Position numbers and translations under genes: made by a program. A stretch of 64,000 nucleotides of DNA, from contig NZ_CP066357.1 of NCBI RefSeq assembly GCF_023278185.1, positions 248,001 to 312,000 of the forward strand, read 5' to 3'. The first letter of the stretch is position 1; the number at the start of each line of letters is the position of its first letter. The notes beneath the pieces were generated by a model. The model saw nothing but the letters and a program-made list of their open reading frames with translations. It was not told the origin of the DNA and did not search any database. This document shows, piece by piece, positions 37,504 to 45,799 of the stretch. This DNA comes from Bradyrhizobium elkanii USDA 76. GTDB lineage: Bacteria > Pseudomonadota > Alphaproteobacteria > Rhizobiales > Xanthobacteraceae.

Positions 37504-37860
37504 ATGCGTCACCGTCATCAATCATACCTTCGTCCGCATCGACGACGCTGGGGGCTTACCCAGCAGGAGCTGGCATTCTTAATCGGCGTAAAGAGCAGGA
37601 CCGCAGTCTCTCGAATGGAAGGCTCAAAGCGCAGGCCCAGTCTCGATGCCGTGTTCATATGCGAGATGATCTTCAATACGCCCCCATTGGAGCTGTTTCC
37701 TGGCCTCATGTCAGAGCTACAGGAGGCTATCCTTCGGCGTGCCAGCGAACTCTATGAAGTGCTTCAGGGCGACCCATCCAAGGCAACGCGCCTGAAGCTT
37801 GATTTCCTCGAACGGCTGCTGGAGCGAGTACAAGGGAAGCGCGCTGATGCAACCATATGA
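37504..37860 (+). CDS. XRE-family helix-turn-helix protein
   Basis: 118 residues with an N-terminal HTH (LTQQELAFLIGVKSRTAVSR, MEGSKRRPSLDAVFICEMIF) and a C-terminal helical region (LQEAILRRASELYEVLQ, LDFLERLLERVQG). The start at ATG 37504 precedes the HTH by about 17 residues; longer frames upstream read as non-protein. It overlaps the next gene by four bases (ATGA), so the two are coupled. Probably a regulator or a partner of the nuclease-like protein. Confidence 0.8.
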   Translation: MRHRHQSYLRPHRRRWGLTQQELAFLIGVKSRTAVSRMEGSKRRPSLDAVFICEMIFNTPPLELFPGLMSELQEAILRRASELYEVLQGDPSKATRLKLDFLERLLERVQGKRADATI

Positions 37861-38363
37861 CGAATGACAACCGGTCCGCACTCGTCCTCTCTGTCTATCT
37901 AAACACGCGCGGCTTTGCGTTCATCGTGTTCGAAGGCCGCTTATCACCGTACGACTGGGGAATACGCGAGATGCGCGGACCTCGAAAGGGCAAGGGATGC
38001 CTTCTGCGTATCGCCCAAATCATCGATCGTTACGCTCCCGATGCGCTCGTCATTCAAGATACCTCCGAGCAGGGTACGCGACGAGCGCGATGGATCAGCA
38101 AGCTCAACGGCTCGATCGCTGGCGTCGCAAAAGATCGCGCCATTCCCGCTTTTGCCTACTCGCGCGATCAGGTGCGACGCGCATTCGAGTGCTACGGGTG
38201 CTCGAACAAGCAAGGCCTCGCCGAGGTAATCGCGAAACACATTCCGGCTTTCGAGCAATACGTCCCGCCACCCCGCAAACCGTGGATGAGTGAAGATCGC
38301 CGAATGGGCCTGTTCGATGCAGCAGCGCTGGCTTGGATGTTCTTTCAGTCGGTAGGAAGATGA
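37857..38363 (+). CDS. RuvC/RNase H-fold protein of unknown function
   Basis: 168 residues. Repeating beta-strand pattern at the start (ALVLSVYLNTRGFAFIVFEG), then DALVIQDTSEQGTRRARWIS, AFAYSRDQVRRAF and a final RRMGLFDAAALAWMFFQSVG resemble the layout of RuvC-like Holliday-junction resolvases, where acidic residues at strand 1, strand 4 and the last helix bind metal. Here strand 1 lacks the usual Asp (LSVYLN), so catalysis is uncertain. Translationally coupled to the XRE protein. Family assignment is by pattern only. Confidence 0.6.
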   Translation: MTNDNRSALVLSVYLNTRGFAFIVFEGRLSPYDWGIREMRGPRKGKGCLLRIAQIIDRYAPDALVIQDTSEQGTRRARWISKLNGSIAGVAKDRAIPAFAYSRDQVRRAFECYGCSNKQGLAEVIAKHIPAFEQYVPPPRKPWMSEDRRMGLFDAAALAWMFFQSVGR

Positions 38364-38379
38364 TCAATCGCACGGAATC

Positions 38380-38691
38380 TTAGAAGACGCGGTAAAATAA
38401 TAGGAGCAGGTTTGCGTGTAGAATGCCGAGGTAAAAAGCTAGAAAGATTGTCCAGCCTAGTAACGACTGGAACTGCGGAAGCCGCAACGTAAGATAGAAG
38501 GAGACAACTGTGAACGCTCCCCATTCAAGTACAAACAATACATCGTACGGATGTGCGGCTCCACCAGCTTCGATAATCGAAAGCATCCAAAGTGATGCGA
38601 ACAGCAACGTGGCAAACACTATACCGGTTGTCGCGAAAAGCATTCTCAATATAGACGCCGGCATTGAGTAGATTGAGGTATTTTCGATCAT
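38380..38691 (-). CDS. Small membrane protein, unknown
   Basis: 103 residues with three predicted helices (LRMLFATTGIVFATLLFASL, LFVLEWGAFTVVSFYLTLRL, LGWTIFLAFYLGILHANLLL). No family recognised. It is AT-richer than its surroundings and faces the XRE/RuvC pair tail to tail. Confidence 0.6.
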   Translation of the reverse strand: MIENTSIYSMPASILRMLFATTGIVFATLLFASLWMLSIIEAGGAAHPYDVLFVLEWGAFTVVSFYLTLRLPQFQSLLGWTIFLAFYLGILHANLLLLFYRVF

Positions 38692-39621
38692 CTTAGAATA
38701 TTACCACGCTCAAGCCGCGCCTTTCAGAGGCGCTGTGAGACCAGTGGCAGCACTTGCGGAGACGTCCTCCGAAGCGCACAATCGCCACGGTTTCAATGAC
38801 CATGTTTCGTCTGAATAGGAATCGGCGCCGCAATTCTTGGGGCCCATCTCATGAGGACGCGTTTTGGGAATATTGGCTCGTTACTAATTGCGGCCCTAGC
38901 CTCCATCGCGTGTGCGCCCGCCTACGCAGAGGACGCAGGACCAATTGGCGCCTCGACCGCAGCCGGAATTATGCCTGCCGCGCAGATGGCGCAGGATGTC
39001 TGGTATCACAAGGCGACGTTGACGATCCCTGGCTGGAAGCGAGCGGAAGATTGGCAGGTTGAAATCAATAAGAGGGCCCCGGCCGGTTTTTACGCGGCCA
39101 TTTACAAGGGCCCCGGGCATAACGATTGCGTACCGCTCGTCAGATACGCTTTCTGATTTTACTGGAGCCAATTTTTCAGCGGCGAAGGGGGAGACCCCTT
39201 ACCAATACGAGTTCGCAAAGCAGTTAGCTATCCTCGTAAAGCAGAAGTTTCCGCACTCGACTATATCCGTAACAGGCCATTCCCTTGGAGGAGGTCTGGC
39301 CGCGTATGCTGCTCAACAGGTGCCAGGAATTGCTAATGTCACGACGTTCAATGCGCCGAGACCCCCAATTATCAGTACGGTGACGGCGGGTACAGTTAAC
39401 CAGATAAACATCATTGCACGCGGTGATTTCGTTGGCGATCCACGGAAAAGCATCTCTGACTTCAATGCGGGTTATAGAGCTGGCCCCGGTTGTTTGGACA
39501 GCGCCCCGCTGGATTTAAGTGGATTCCTGCCGGGTTATGCTGAACGCGGGGCTTTACGGTTTTGTCGTTGCGTCGGGAGGGCGTAGCCCGACCAGAGCGA
39601 CGACAAAACCGTCGGCGACGG

Positions 39622-40449
39622 TCATGCGGCCATCACCATAGCTTGCGTGCCGAAGTAAGCCTCGTCGGGCGTGCGCCCGTCAAGGCTCGAGTGAGGGCGT
39701 CCCTGATTGTAGAAGGCCAGATACTTGGCAATTGACGCTCGCGCCTCGGACACGCTGTCGTAGGCGCGGAGATATACTTCTTCGTATTTGACCGTGCGCC
39801 AGAGCCGCTCGACAAACACGTTGTCGCGCCAGGCGCCCTTGCCGTCCATGCTGATGGCGATCTTCGCGTCCAGCAGCACATCGGTGAACTCGAGGCTGGT
39901 GAACTGGCTGCCCTGATCCGTGTTGAAAATCTCGGGCCTGCCGTGCTTCGCCAACGCCTCCTGGACCGCTTCGACGCAGAAGGCCGCCTCCATTGTGATC
40001 GAGACGCGATGGGCCAGGACCCGTCGGCTGAACACATCGACGACCGCCGCGAGATAGACGAAGCCACGCCGCATCGGAATGTAGGTGATGTCCATTGCCC
40101 ACGCATGGTCGGGCCGCTCGATCTTCAATCCGCGCAACAGGTACGGGTAGATCTTGTGACCCGGAGCCGGCTTGCTCGTGTTCGGGCGACGATAGACCGC
40201 CTCGATCCCCATGCGCTTCATCAGCGTCGCGATGTGGCGGCGACCGGCGTATACGCCCTCCCGCCGCAGCAACGATCGCAGCATACGCGCTCCCGCGAAG
40301 GGATAATCGAGATGCAGCTCATCGAGCCGACGCATCAAGGCAAGGTCCTCGGCCGAAACTGGCCGAGGTTCATAGTAGACCGTGCTGCGAGCCAGCTTCA
40401 GGACCTTCGCCTGGCGCACGATAGAAAGATCATGATCGCGGTCGATCAT
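39622..40449 (-). CDS. IS3-family transposase OrfB
   Basis: 275 residues, same as the protein at 20800 except for a Gln/Arg change in the AVQEALAKHG helix. Catalytic residues unchanged (AMDITYIP, NTDQGSQF, VERLWRTVKYEE). Confidence 0.93.
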   Translation of the reverse strand: MIDRDHDLSIVRQAKVLKLARSTVYYEPRPVSAEDLALMRRLDELHLDYPFAGARMLRSLLRREGVYAGRRHIATLMKRMGIEAVYRRPNTSKPAPGHKIYPYLLRGLKIERPDHAWAMDITYIPMRRGFVYLAAVVDVFSRRVLAHRVSITMEAAFCVEAVQEALAKHGRPEIFNTDQGSQFTSLEFTDVLLDAKIAISMDGKGAWRDNVFVERLWRTVKYEEVYLRAYDSVSEARASIAKYLAFYNQGRPHSSLDGRTPDEAYFGTQAMVMAA

Positions 40450-40805
40450 CGCTTTGCGCTCAGCAGGCCCGCCTTGGTGAGCGCGCCGGACAAAAAATCG
40501 TTTTCCAACGCCAGCTCGCCGATCTTGGCATGTAACGCCTTCAAATCGACCGGCGTCTCGGCCGATGTCTTGTCATGCCCAAACACGCCGGCGGCGCCTT
40601 CCAGGAGCTGGTTTTTCCAGATCGTGATCTGGTTCGGATGAACATCAAACAGTTGCGCCAGCTCCGCCAGTGTCTTGTCGCCTTTGACCGCAGCCAAAGC
40701 AACCTTCGCCTTGAATGCCGGAGAATGCGTCCGGCGGCTCTTCTTCGTCATCTTCGCTCCTGATTCGCAGCAAGAATCCTCGCCGCTGTCAGGCAGAAAA
40801 TCCAC
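40446..40805 (-). CDS. IS3-family OrfA
   Basis: 119 residues identical to the protein at 21624; HTH_Tnp_1 plus leucine-rich helix; stop overlaps the orfB start by four bases. Confidence 0.9.
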   Translation of the reverse strand: MDFLPDSGEDSCCESGAKMTKKSRRTHSPAFKAKVALAAVKGDKTLAELAQLFDVHPNQITIWKNQLLEGAAGVFGHDKTSAETPVDLKALHAKIGELALENDFLSGALTKAGLLSAKR

Positions 40806-41208
40806 TCAAGCTACTGTCCGAATTTGCGGGGCCAGCTCTTTATTTGCCGGGCAAGACCTACAGTGTCCAGTCAACAAGCGCGGTACCTCAGAGCCAGCTC
40901 TCTGGGCTGCAAGGAAAGTGGGACCCCTACGCTTCAGATACCCACACCCTTTCTGGAATTATCGGTGGCCTTAAGAATGCCGCAGCCAGCAAACCTGGCA
41001 GTCCAGCGATCCCGCAAGCAGAACAGCCAGCACGCCAATCCACCGCGGTTGTCCCGCAAACTCCCGCGCCAAGCATTCAGACTATCCAATCGAATAGCCG
41101 AGTAGCAGCTCGAACTCAGCCGCACAACGCAATTGTGTCGAACCCGCCGCCAGTTCTGTCCCATCCGCTGCAATTACAGGCTTTCGTCCGACTCCTGGAG
41201 GGGTTTCA

Positions 41209-41469
41209 TTGAGCAGGGCTGCGGCTGAACGTATGCCGCTCCAAATTGCGTTGGATGCGTCCGCTCTAGCCGATGGAAAGATTGTGCTTTCAGGCCGCGC
41301 TTCAGAATCTCGGATGGACGCAGCGCTATTTTTGACGGCTCTTCGAGCCGCATGTGATGATCGAGACCCCTATTTCAGTCTCGATCCAGATGATGGGATC
41401 CTCTGGACCCAGCAAGGTGATCAAGCATCCAACGAATTCTGGGAGAAGATAAAGAAGGATTTCTCGTGA
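41209..41469 (+). CDS. Unknown small protein behind the lipase gene
   Basis: 86 residues, TTG start at 41209 overlapping the lipase stop with GGAGGGG seven bases upstream; ATG 41233 (MPLQIALDAS) is the alternative. Predicted soluble alpha/beta protein with an acidic C-terminal half (DRDPYFSLDPDDGILWTQQG). Its TGA is formed across the junction with IS256 (41468), so the original C-terminus may have been longer. Coupling to the lipase suggests a partner or inhibitor, which is only an inference. Confidence 0.55.
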   Translation: MSRAAAERMPLQIALDASALADGKIVLSGRASESRMDAALFLTALRAACDDRDPYFSLDPDDGILWTQQGDQASNEFWEKIKKDFS

Positions 41470-42864
41470 GCTATGCGGGATTTTGGGTGACGAGGCGATC
41501 AGGCGGCGTGGTTTGCCGGCACTTGGATGACCTCGATGCCGTCGTTGAATCTGACACCTGCGATCACCTTCGGCAACTGATTTGTGCCTTTGAGCCGCCG
41601 CCAGGTTTTTGATGCGGCGACGACCAGCTTGAATACCATCAGCTTGGCGGTGGTCGGCGACAACGAGCCCTTGGTGCGCACCGTCCTGTGCCGCACGGTC
41701 GCGAACACGCTTTCGATGGGATCCGTCGTGCGCAAGTAATCCCAATGCTCGGCAGGGAAGTCATAGAAGGCCAGCAGCGCGTCGCGGTCCTTGGCGAGGC
41801 ATTCGACCGCTCGGCTGTACTTGGCGCGGTATTTCTCGGCGAAGACATCGATCGCCACTTCGGCGGACGCCCGGCTCGGCGCCCAGTAGACCTCGCGCAG
41901 ATCCTTCTTCATGTCAGCCTGCACCGAGAGTGGGACCTTGTCCAAGACATTCACGGTCTTGTGCACCCAGCACCGCTGGTGCCGCGTGCCGGGAAAGATC
42001 TCGTCGAGCGCTTTCCAGAAACCGAGCGCGCCGTCGCCAACGGCAATTTCCGGGGCGATTTGCAGTCCGCGCTGCTTCACGTCGATCAGCAGCTCGCGCC
42101 AGCTCTGCGCGCTCTCCCGCACGCCGACCTGGAAACCGATGAGCTCCTTCTTGCCTTCCGGCGTCGCGCCGATCAGCGCCAGCATGCATTCGCCGTGATC
42201 TTCCATGCGAGCCTGCAGGAAGACGCCGTCGGCCCACACGTAGACGTACCGCCGCGCCGACAGATCGCGCTTCTGCCAGCGTTCGTACTCGCCCTGCCAC
42301 TCGGCCGTCAGTCGGGAAATCACCGCCAGCGACAGGTTCGGCGCGTCCTTGCCCAGCAAGGCGGTCAGGGCCTCCTGGAAATCGCCGGTCGAGATGCCGC
42401 GCAGGTATAGCACCGGCAACAGCGCATCCAGACTTCTGGTCCGCCGCGCCCACAGCGGCAGGATCGCCGAGCTGAACCGGATCCGCTCGCCTTCGCCGGC
42501 CGCTCCGCGGTCGCGAATCTTCGCCCGCGCCACCTCGACCGGACCGATGCCCGTCGCAATCGTTCGTACCGGCCCGTGACCGTGCCGCACCACACGGGCG
42601 CGCCCGTCGGTAAGCTTCAAGTCTTTCATCGTGGCAAGAAACGTCTCGACCTCGATCTCCACAGCCTGCGCCAGTAGCTGCCGCGCTCCGGCTCGCAGGA
42701 TATTGGTCAGTGGATCGTCGATCTCGTCGGGCTGACGAAGCGGGACAATGTTGCTAGTCTCGTTCATGGCGTATCGCTCTCCTTGAGAGGTTCTGGCAGG
42801 CTCGACACCCGCCTCGATACGCCGCCTATCTCATTCCGTCATCACCCAGTTTCCCGCATAGCTC
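41468..42864 (-). mobile_element. IS256-family element
   Basis: Ends GAGCTATGCGGGATTTTGGGTGA and, in complement, GAGCTATGCGGGAAACTGGGTGA. Flanks tttctcgt and ttgtagct share no 8-bp repeat, pointing to a deletion next to the element. Confidence 0.9.
41499..42767 (-). CDS. IS256-family (mutator-type) transposase
   Basis: 422 residues. DDE in YVWADGVFLQARMEDHGEC (first Asp), IAVGDGALGFWKAL (second Asp) and TTDPIESVFATVRHRT (Glu); conserved CWVHKTVNVLDKVP between them. Intact. Confidence 0.94.
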   Translation of the reverse strand: MNETSNIVPLRQPDEIDDPLTNILRAGARQLLAQAVEIEVETFLATMKDLKLTDGRARVVRHGHGPVRTIATGIGPVEVARAKIRDRGAAGEGERIRFSSAILPLWARRTRSLDALLPVLYLRGISTGDFQEALTALLGKDAPNLSLAVISRLTAEWQGEYERWQKRDLSARRYVYVWADGVFLQARMEDHGECMLALIGATPEGKKELIGFQVGVRESAQSWRELLIDVKQRGLQIAPEIAVGDGALGFWKALDEIFPGTRHQRCWVHKTVNVLDKVPLSVQADMKKDLREVYWAPSRASAEVAIDVFAEKYRAKYSRAVECLAKDRDALLAFYDFPAEHWDYLRTTDPIESVFATVRHRTVRTKGSLSPTTAKLMVFKLVVAASKTWRRLKGTNQLPKVIAGVRFNDGIEVIQVPANHAA

Positions 42865-42909
42865 TTGTAGCTTTTCTCATTGTTGAATATCGACCAATGG
42901 AGCAGGCGT

Positions 42910-43080
42910 ATGCCAAACAGCCAGGAGATCGAGGCGAGGTCGAACAGCCCGGTGCCGCAGGGTTATGTGCTTGGTGCCAGCGAGGGTGAACACCTGATCC
43001 ATTTTCGGGCCTCTCCGCGACTGGCTGTTGTGGGCTGTGGACTGACCCGAGCCGGAGCCTTGAAATCACGAACTCAGTGA
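42910..43080 (+). pseudogene. Cupin-type protein, N-terminal scar
   Basis: Starts MPNSQEIEARSNSPVPQGYV and continues LGASEGEHLIHFR, which resembles the opening of a small cupin protein; after about residue 36 the match ends and a 21-residue unrelated tail follows. The metal-binding cupin motifs would lie in the missing part. GGAGCAGG before the ATG supports an original start here. The family guess is weak. Confidence 0.4.
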
Positions 43081-43086
43081 CCACCC

Positions 43087-43308
43087 ATGGGACAAGCTAA
43101 GGAAATCCGCGTCGCGCCAATCGTAAAAAAGGATGCCGACGCGATGATCATCCGGCTCCATTACAGCCACAAGACGGACAACAATGCTTTCCTCGCGCTT
43201 GGCGTGTTCCTCAACGGGCGCCTTGAAGGCGCGATGACGTTCGGCCCGTCGATGGACACGAGCAACATTCAAGGGCTCGAGAGTTTACGGTCAACAGCCG
43301 CGACCTAA
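43087..43308 (+). pseudogene. Mom-like DNA-modification protein, N-terminal scar
   Basis: MGQAKEIRVAPIVKKDADAM, IIRLHYSHKTDNNAFLALGV and FLNGRLEGAMTFGPSMDTSN match the first third of the phage Mu Mom-type acyltransferase family (adenine modification that blocks restriction). The match ends at IQGLE (about 43280). The 43281-43518 interval reads as further debris (a protein-like piece LRIAKETLGVDAEDGARNIV without start), family unknown. Confidence 0.65.
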
Positions 43309-43518
43309 GCGTAGGAGCGGTGAACGCTGAGCTGGCCCTTTGACTATTTGCGACGCTTGAAGCGACTGTCGGCGCGAAGGAACTTCGCATCGCAAAGGAA
43401 ACGCTGGGAGTGGATGCGGAAGACGGTGCGCGGAACATTGTCTTCGGTACCGGCAAGGAGAATGGTGCAGCATACCCGGCCTTCTGGGAGATAAATGATA
43501 CTGTGGCGAATGTTGCGA

Positions 43519-44601
43519 TCACGGCGTGGCGATCACTTTTTGCGGCGGCCGGCGTAGTGACTTTGGCAGATCGGGTCCCGCGCCAAACCGCATGACGATG
43601 TCTGGGCGACGCTGCCCGATGCCGAGATATGAGGCAAATTGCGTTCTCAACGCCGCCACCTCGACGGGTTGATTGATGAACGCATACTTGAGACCAAGAG
43701 CTGTCACCTGCAGCCCGAAGCGTTGGCATGAACGACCCACCGCGACCCAATGAGCTCTGTCAGCGGCATCGGCGGTCAGGATGACAATGCCGGCCGAGCT
43801 TTCGATATGCTCGCGATATTTCTGGTTCTCTCCGCTCTCGGTGAAGAATAACCGAAGAAGCGGCCGCGCGATCCAACCCGGCAATGCGAGGTTGCCGGTG
43901 GCGCGCGAGAACAAGCCGTCCATCGCCGTAACCGCATCGGCCTCGCTGAAACGCATCCAACTCACCAGTTCATCCATGAAGGCCTTGTCGCGCATTTGCG
44001 CCGAATTGCCCTGAAGCACGTAGTCGATGACGTTCGCGATTCCCGTTTTGTCGGTTATGAAGATTGCCGACACGCCGGGTTCTGCGCAAGCCTTCTCGAG
44101 TAGCGCCAGGCCGCCTTCCGGTCGGCCGTCATACTTGGCGCGCGTGCATTGGCGCACAGGTATGGCTTCAAATTGCGTCGACTTGACAACCGGTCCCGGC
44201 TCAAGCTCCACGGTAATGGCGTCGCCTTCGACGCGGGGGCTGGCCCTGAGTCCAATGGCGGACGCCGCCAGCACGAGGTTCTCCGTCGCGCATCCCAGGC
44301 TGACGAATAGGTGATGATCGTCCGGATCCACCGCCGGGCACCTGCGTGCATAGTCTGGAGTAATGGTGATCCGTGTATCGCTCGCGTTGAAACGCCAAGG
44401 CTGCGTGTTGTGGCTGTTGGCGGCAAGGCTGGCAAACCGCACGAGTTCCTGATCTCTCGGTGCGCTCAGCAACGGGGCTCGAATCTCGCGTGCAACATCC
44501 TCGTAAGTCATGGATGCTGCCGCCGCAGGCGACGCGCAGTTCGTGGAGCTAGCTTCGAATCCAAGCAGGGCGCGCAGAACGTCTCGACGGTCGAACGGCA
44601 T
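43519..44601 (-). CDS. Acg-family FMN-binding nitroreductase-like protein
   Basis: About 360 residues. The N-terminus MPFDRRDVLRALLGF resembles the RR-type leader of this family, followed by RFASLAANSHNTQPWRFNAS, the classic FMN-contact motif. Acg-type proteins are divergent nitroreductases that may only bind flavin. C-terminal AHWVAVGRSCQRFGLQVTAL and GLKYAFINQPVEV complete the fold. I take ATG 44601 as start; the longer frame to 44682 adds 27 unlikely residues. Stands alone; 44602-44836 has no gene. Confidence 0.82.
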   Translation of the reverse strand: MPFDRRDVLRALLGFEASSTNCASPAAAASMTYEDVAREIRAPLLSAPRDQELVRFASLAANSHNTQPWRFNASDTRITITPDYARRCPAVDPDDHHLFVSLGCATENLVLAASAIGLRASPRVEGDAITVELEPGPVVKSTQFEAIPVRQCTRAKYDGRPEGGLALLEKACAEPGVSAIFITDKTGIANVIDYVLQGNSAQMRDKAFMDELVSWMRFSEADAVTAMDGLFSRATGNLALPGWIARPLLRLFFTESGENQKYREHIESSAGIVILTADAADRAHWVAVGRSCQRFGLQVTALGLKYAFINQPVEVAALRTQFASYLGIGQRRPDIVMRFGAGPDLPKSLRRPPQKVIATP

Positions 44602-44836
44602 GGTTGGCGCCTTTAGAAATCCGAGTGAGTCTAACCAACAGATGCCAGACGGGCCTTGATCGGGATCAATCGAAATGTCCACTGCTGGTCGTAGCTCCGT
44701 CGTTGTCGGCGACGTCCCCGTGATTCACCCCGACGCGACGATAGAAATCATCTTCCTGTCTGATATCGAGCATGGCGCTTGGCTATCGTTCCACGTCGAC
44801 CGATCCCATCATGCGGGGCTGTAGCGCGCGCTAGCT

Positions 44837-45241
44837 TTGGACGAAACTAAAGGGACCTCACACCATTTACCATCTCAGCAATGGACACATAGAGGCGAGC
44901 TTCCGGCACCGTGTGGCCATCAATCTTGTGCGGATGTCGCAGATGAGCCGGCCACGCCGTGTCCGCAGGAATTTGAGCTGGGAGTCGACGCCGACGTTCG
45001 AACTTTGGATGGTACATTTGCCAAGTGGGCACAAGAAGTATTCCGCGAACTACAAACCAACGAAGGCCAGCGCATCTTGCAAAATATCAAACGTCTCCAG
45101 CAGCACTTTGATCCGGAGGTGGTGGCGAAGGAGAAGGCTTCTCGACCTTGCCGAGTAAAGGCTGCGAAGGAAGCTTATAGAGCGCGCGGAGCCGGTGCGT
45201 GGTCTCTGGCAAACGAGCTACCAAGGATAGATCCAAGATAG
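44837..45241 (+). CDS. Unknown protein frame, 5' part is IS debris
   Basis: 134 codons. The first half (to about 44985) overlaps a diverged IS5-type transposase scar in antisense and is unlikely to be original coding sequence. The second half reads like a real helical protein: FAKWAQEVFRELQTNEGQRI, LQNIKRLQQHFDPEVVAKEK. It may be the C-terminal portion of a cut gene. Function unknown. Confidence 0.35.
   Translation: MDETKGTSHHLPSQQWTHRGELPAPCGHQSCADVADEPATPCPQEFELGVDADVRTLDGTFAKWAQEVFRELQTNEGQRILQNIKRLQQHFDPEVVAKEKASRPCRVKAAKEAYRARGAGAWSLANELPRIDPR
44892..44981 (-). mobile_element. IS5-type transposase scar, diverged
   Basis: Ninety bases resemble, with scattered changes, the region of IS5-type copy B around 53943-54035 (gcgagcttcc…gccatcaatctt…cgtgtccgcaggaa). 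It is an older relic of the same family. Confidence 0.65.
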
Positions 45242-45466
45242 TACGTCGGAAAACTTCAGCATGGGCCAGCGGTTGTTCATTTTTGCAAACATGTTGTATC
45301 CGAGGCCGGTGACCGCGCCGACTGCAAATCCAAAAAGAAGCGACACAAGATATCGCTGACCGAGATGGGCGCTCACTCCACCTGCGGCAAAGGAAGCGGC
45401 GCATATTATCAATCCGATGTAATTTTTCTTTTTGCCGCTGTTACGATTGTTCGTCAGCCATTCCAT
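45218..45466 (-). CDS. Small two-helix membrane protein, unknown
   Basis: 82 residues with a basic N-terminus (MEWLTNNRNSGKKKNY) and two helices (IGLIICAASFAAGGVSAHLG, YLVSLLFGFAVGAVTGLGYN). No family recognised. 45467-45729 beyond it holds no clear gene. Confidence 0.5.
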   Translation of the reverse strand: MEWLTNNRNSGKKKNYIGLIICAASFAAGGVSAHLGQRYLVSLLFGFAVGAVTGLGYNMFAKMNNRWPMLKFSDVLSWIYPW

Positions 45467-45799
45467 ACTTAGAAATTGTACACCAGAGATACTTCATCGC
45501 CGACCGTAATTGGGGTACGCGCCAATAATCCTGTCGCGAATGCAGGTAGAAATTGCCAAATTGGCAACTTTGCTGGGGCCCGGAGCGGTTCGATCCCAAC
45601 GTCGTCGACCGGAAGGCGCTCGAAGCCACCGTCAACGCGTTGTCCGACATATGGAAACCGCGGCGGTGCGCTACGCGAACAAAATAGGCGTCAAGCGCCA
45701 TTCAAAAGGGCCGCAGAGCTACGCTTACGATCGAGCACGTCCTCCATTCGGGCGACGTACTCGCCATCGACCTGCGGAATGCACCACATGTCCTTGCGC

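Larger units (their letters stand above)
39476..40839 (-). mobile_element. IS3-family element, copy 2 (1364 bp)
   Basis: Same ends and length as copy 1; 4-bp target repeat TTAT at 39472-39475 and 40840-40843. Intact. Recent insertion is suggested by near identity with copy 1 and by perfect flanking repeats. Confidence 0.95.
38851..41212 (+). pseudogene. Secreted class 3 lipase gene, frameshifted and split by IS3
   Basis: A signal peptide (MRTRFGNIGSLLIAALASIA… ending APAYA) opens a secreted alpha/beta-hydrolase. The nucleophile motif is VTGHSLGGGLAAYAAQQ and THE family's Asp is probably in the RGDFVGDP segment. A surplus base in CCCCGGG (39111-39117) shifts the frame between IYKGPG and ITIAYRSSDTLSDFTG. 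IS3 copy 2 then splits it at 39476-40839. Deleting the element and one TTAT repeat gives aat-gcg-ggt-tat-ttg-ccg, and the frame runs on through LPGKTYSVQSTSAVPQSQL and a Pro/Gln-rich tail to TGA at 41210. Confidence 0.88.

Noticed and set aside
37446..37560. Lipoprotein-like start VPVILLAGCTTYAS
   Set aside because: Looks like a lipobox, but there is no ribosome site, the frame soon becomes non-protein, and it overlaps the XRE gene start.
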